Below are positions 3,890 to 5,264 of a DNA stretch of 5,264 nt, one piece after another. The stretch is from Dehalococcoidia bacterium (GTDB taxonomy: Bacteria; Chloroflexota; Dehalococcoidia; JAENJB01). The stretch spans positions 1 through 5,264 of the forward strand of contig JAENJB010000182.1 in assembly GCA_016844565.1 (NCBI GenBank), read 5' to 3'. The notes under the pieces are model-generated. The model did not search any database. It was not told where the DNA came from and was given only the letters and a program-made list of their open reading frames with translations. How positions within the stretch are numbered: position 1 is the first letter of the stretch; each line of letters opens with the position of its first letter. Position numbers and translations under genes: made by a program.

Positions 3890-5264
3890 TTGTCTAGCCT
3901 AGGTTTCGCCGCCATTTCCATCGCCCTGGCGATTTCCATCTACGTGATCATCGCCTCTATAGTCGCTGCGCGCCGGGGGTATCCCGAGCTCGAGTCCAGC
4001 TACCGGAACGGCATGTGGGCCATGGCGGGGCTGGTTACCGTGGCCTCTATCGCCCTCATCACGGCTTTCCTGACCCACGATTTCCGATTGAGTTATGTCG
4101 CCAACTACAGTTCAACCGACATGAACCTCACCTACACCCTGGCAGCCTTCTATGCGGGCAACGAGGGCTCCCTCCTCTTCTGGACATGGCTGCTGGCCAT
4201 CTTCTCCGTGGTGGTGCTCTGGCAGAACCGCGAAAAGCACCGCGAGCTTATGCCCTATGTCACGGCGATCCTCGCCTTCACCCAGGGCTTCTTCCTCCTC
4301 CTCATGGTCTTCATCAGCAATCCCTTCGAGACCCTGCCCTTCACTCCCACCGAGGGACAGGGGCTGAACCCCCTCCTGGAGAACCCCGGGATGATAACGC
4401 ATCCTGGCCCCTTGTTGGTCGGCTACCTGGGCTTCACCATTCCCTTCGCCTTCGCCATGGCCGCACTGATAACTCGAAAGCTGGGCGACGAGTGGCTGCG
4501 GAGCGTCAGGATCTGGACCCTGATCGCCTGGCTCTCGTTGACCTTTGGGAACATTGCCGGCATGCAGTGGGCCTATGTCGAACTGGGATGGGGCGGCTAC
4601 ATGGCCTGGGACCCGGTGGAAAACGCCAGCGTCCTGCCATGGCTCACCGGCACCGCTTTCCTCCACTCGGTGCTGGTTCAGAAGAGCAGGGGCATGCTCA
4701 AGATATGGAATATGGTACTTATCATCGTCACCTTCGCCCTGTCCATCTTCGGCACCTTCCTCACCCGGAGCGGCATACTCTCCTCGGTGCACACCTTCGG
4801 CCAGTCCAACCTCGGGCCATTCTTTCTCGGCTTCATCGGACTGACGCTGCTTGGGGCCTTCGGCCTTCTCTTCGACCGCCTCTCCGACCTGAAGAGCGAG
4901 GATGAGCTGGACTCCTTTCTCTCCCGGGAGGCCATGTTCTTGCTCAACAACCTCTTCCTGGTGGCCGCCACCTTCGCCATCTTCTGGGGTACCGTCTTCC
5001 CCCTGATCTCCGAAGCGGTGCGGGGAGTGAAGGTATCTGTATCAGCGCCATTCTTCAATAATGTGGTGGGCCCCATCTTCGTGGGGCTTATCGCCATCCT
5101 GGGAGGATGCACCCTCATCGGCTGGAGGCAGACCACAGGCCGGAATCTGCTCCGCAAACTTCTCTTCCCATCCACTGCCGCCCTGGCGCTGCTCGTCATC
5201 CTGCTAATTCTGGGAGTCGGGAACTGGTTCGCAGTGCTGCTCTTCTCCATCGCCGGCCTGGTGC
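3890..5264 (+). CDS. ccmF: Cytochrome c heme lyase CcmF (3' truncated by window edge)
   Basis: CcmF is the integral membrane component that transfers heme from CcmE to apocytochrome CXXCH thiols. I translated this frame from the TTG at 3890; 458 codons are visible with no stop, against roughly 640-680 residues for the family, so about a third lies beyond the edge. Successive hydrophobic helices begin at residue 4. Family marks include GNEGSLLFWTW (90-100), the WWD-type segment WGGYMAWDPVENA (234-246) and FLTRSGILSSVHTFG (290-304). Conserved histidines H171, H258 and H301 correspond in place to E. coli H173, H261 and H303; the partner of H491 should lie beyond the edge. The central Trp of the WWD signature is Met238 (ATG at 4601). 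NrfE, a close paralog, is possible, but linkage to ccmE favours CcmF. Only the leftmost part of the CcmF C-terminal region is visible. Confidence 0.92.
   Translation, partial: MSSLGFAAISIALAISIYVIIASIVAARRGYPELESSYRNGMWAMAGLVTVASIALITAFLTHDFRLSYVANYSSTDMNLTYTLAAFYAGNEGSLLFWTWLLAIFSVVVLWQNREKHRELMPYVTAILAFTQGFFLLLMVFISNPFETLPFTPTEGQGLNPLLENPGMITHPGPLLVGYLGFTIPFAFAMAALITRKLGDEWLRSVRIWTLIAWLSLTFGNIAGMQWAYVELGWGGYMAWDPVENASVLPWLTGTAFLHSVLVQKSRGMLKIWNMVLIIVTFALSIFGTFLTRSGILSSVHTFGQSNLGPFFLGFIGLTLLGAFGLLFDRLSDLKSEDELDSFLSREAMFLLNNLFLVAATFAIFWGTVFPLISEAVRGVKVSVSAPFFNNVVGPIFVGLIAILGGCTLIGWRQTTGRNLLRKLLFPSTAALALLVILLILGVGNWFAVLLFSIAGLV

Noticed and set aside
4015..4905. A 296-residue open frame on the + strand overlapping ccmF
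   Set aside because: It is the +1 shadow of ccmF. Its translation is rich in Pro, His, Arg and Gly with no domain pattern, while the ccmF frame shows clear membrane helices and family motifs.
4678..5250. A 190-residue Ser/Arg-rich open frame on the - strand
   Set aside because: It is antisense to ccmF. The Ser/Arg/Lys bias is what the complement of membrane-helix codons produces.

Overview
The window carries four protein genes, all on the + strand, and all concern c-type cytochromes. In order they are: a small membrane-anchored diheme cytochrome (4-321); a large secreted decaheme lipoprotein of the OmcA/MtrC type (488-2965); the heme chaperone CcmE (3413-3871); and the heme-ligation membrane protein CcmF (from 3890, running off the right edge). 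The ccmF reading frame starts with TTG and has no stop in the window, so an ATG-based ORF search would miss it.

Layout. The diheme gene ends in a hairpin-plus-T-run terminator that overlaps its stop codon. A 166-base gap follows, with a plausible sigma70-type promoter, an imperfect 5' UTR hairpin and a strong Shine-Dalgarno site for the decaheme gene. That gene is closed by a perfect 13-bp hairpin terminator. The next 447 bases hold no gene. They contain a degraded dispersed palindromic repeat of the ATTCCCGC/GCGGGAAT type and an extended -10 promoter (TGATATAAT) that probably drives ccmE-ccmF. CcmE and CcmF are separated by 18 bases and look like one operon.

How the genes fit together. CcmE receives heme and passes it to CcmF for attachment to CXXCH motifs. 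The two upstream cytochromes, with twelve CXXCH motifs in total, are natural clients. The diheme protein could pass electrons from the membrane quinone pool or another carrier to the surface decaheme protein, which would reduce an extracellular acceptor or partner. This electron route is inference; the window has no MtrB-like porin and no MtrA-like cytochrome.

Organism. Base composition is GC-rich (estimated by eye). CcmE carries a Cys-type heme-binding motif (CXXXY), known from archaea, Desulfovibrio and some other anaerobes, rather than the HXXXY of most proteobacteria. With an OmcA/MtrC-type cytochrome of low similarity to Shewanella proteins, this suggests an uncultured anaerobe or metal-reducing lineage. 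My best guess is Chloroflexota (Dehalococcoidia-like), with a deltaproteobacterial-type lineage as the alternative. This assignment is weak.

The most notable points are the 5+5 heme decaheme protein built by internal duplication, with a matching set of distal histidines; an inserted module in its second beta domain that resembles the Flagellin_IN motif; the Cys-type CcmE; and a CcmF whose WWD signature lacks its central tryptophan.
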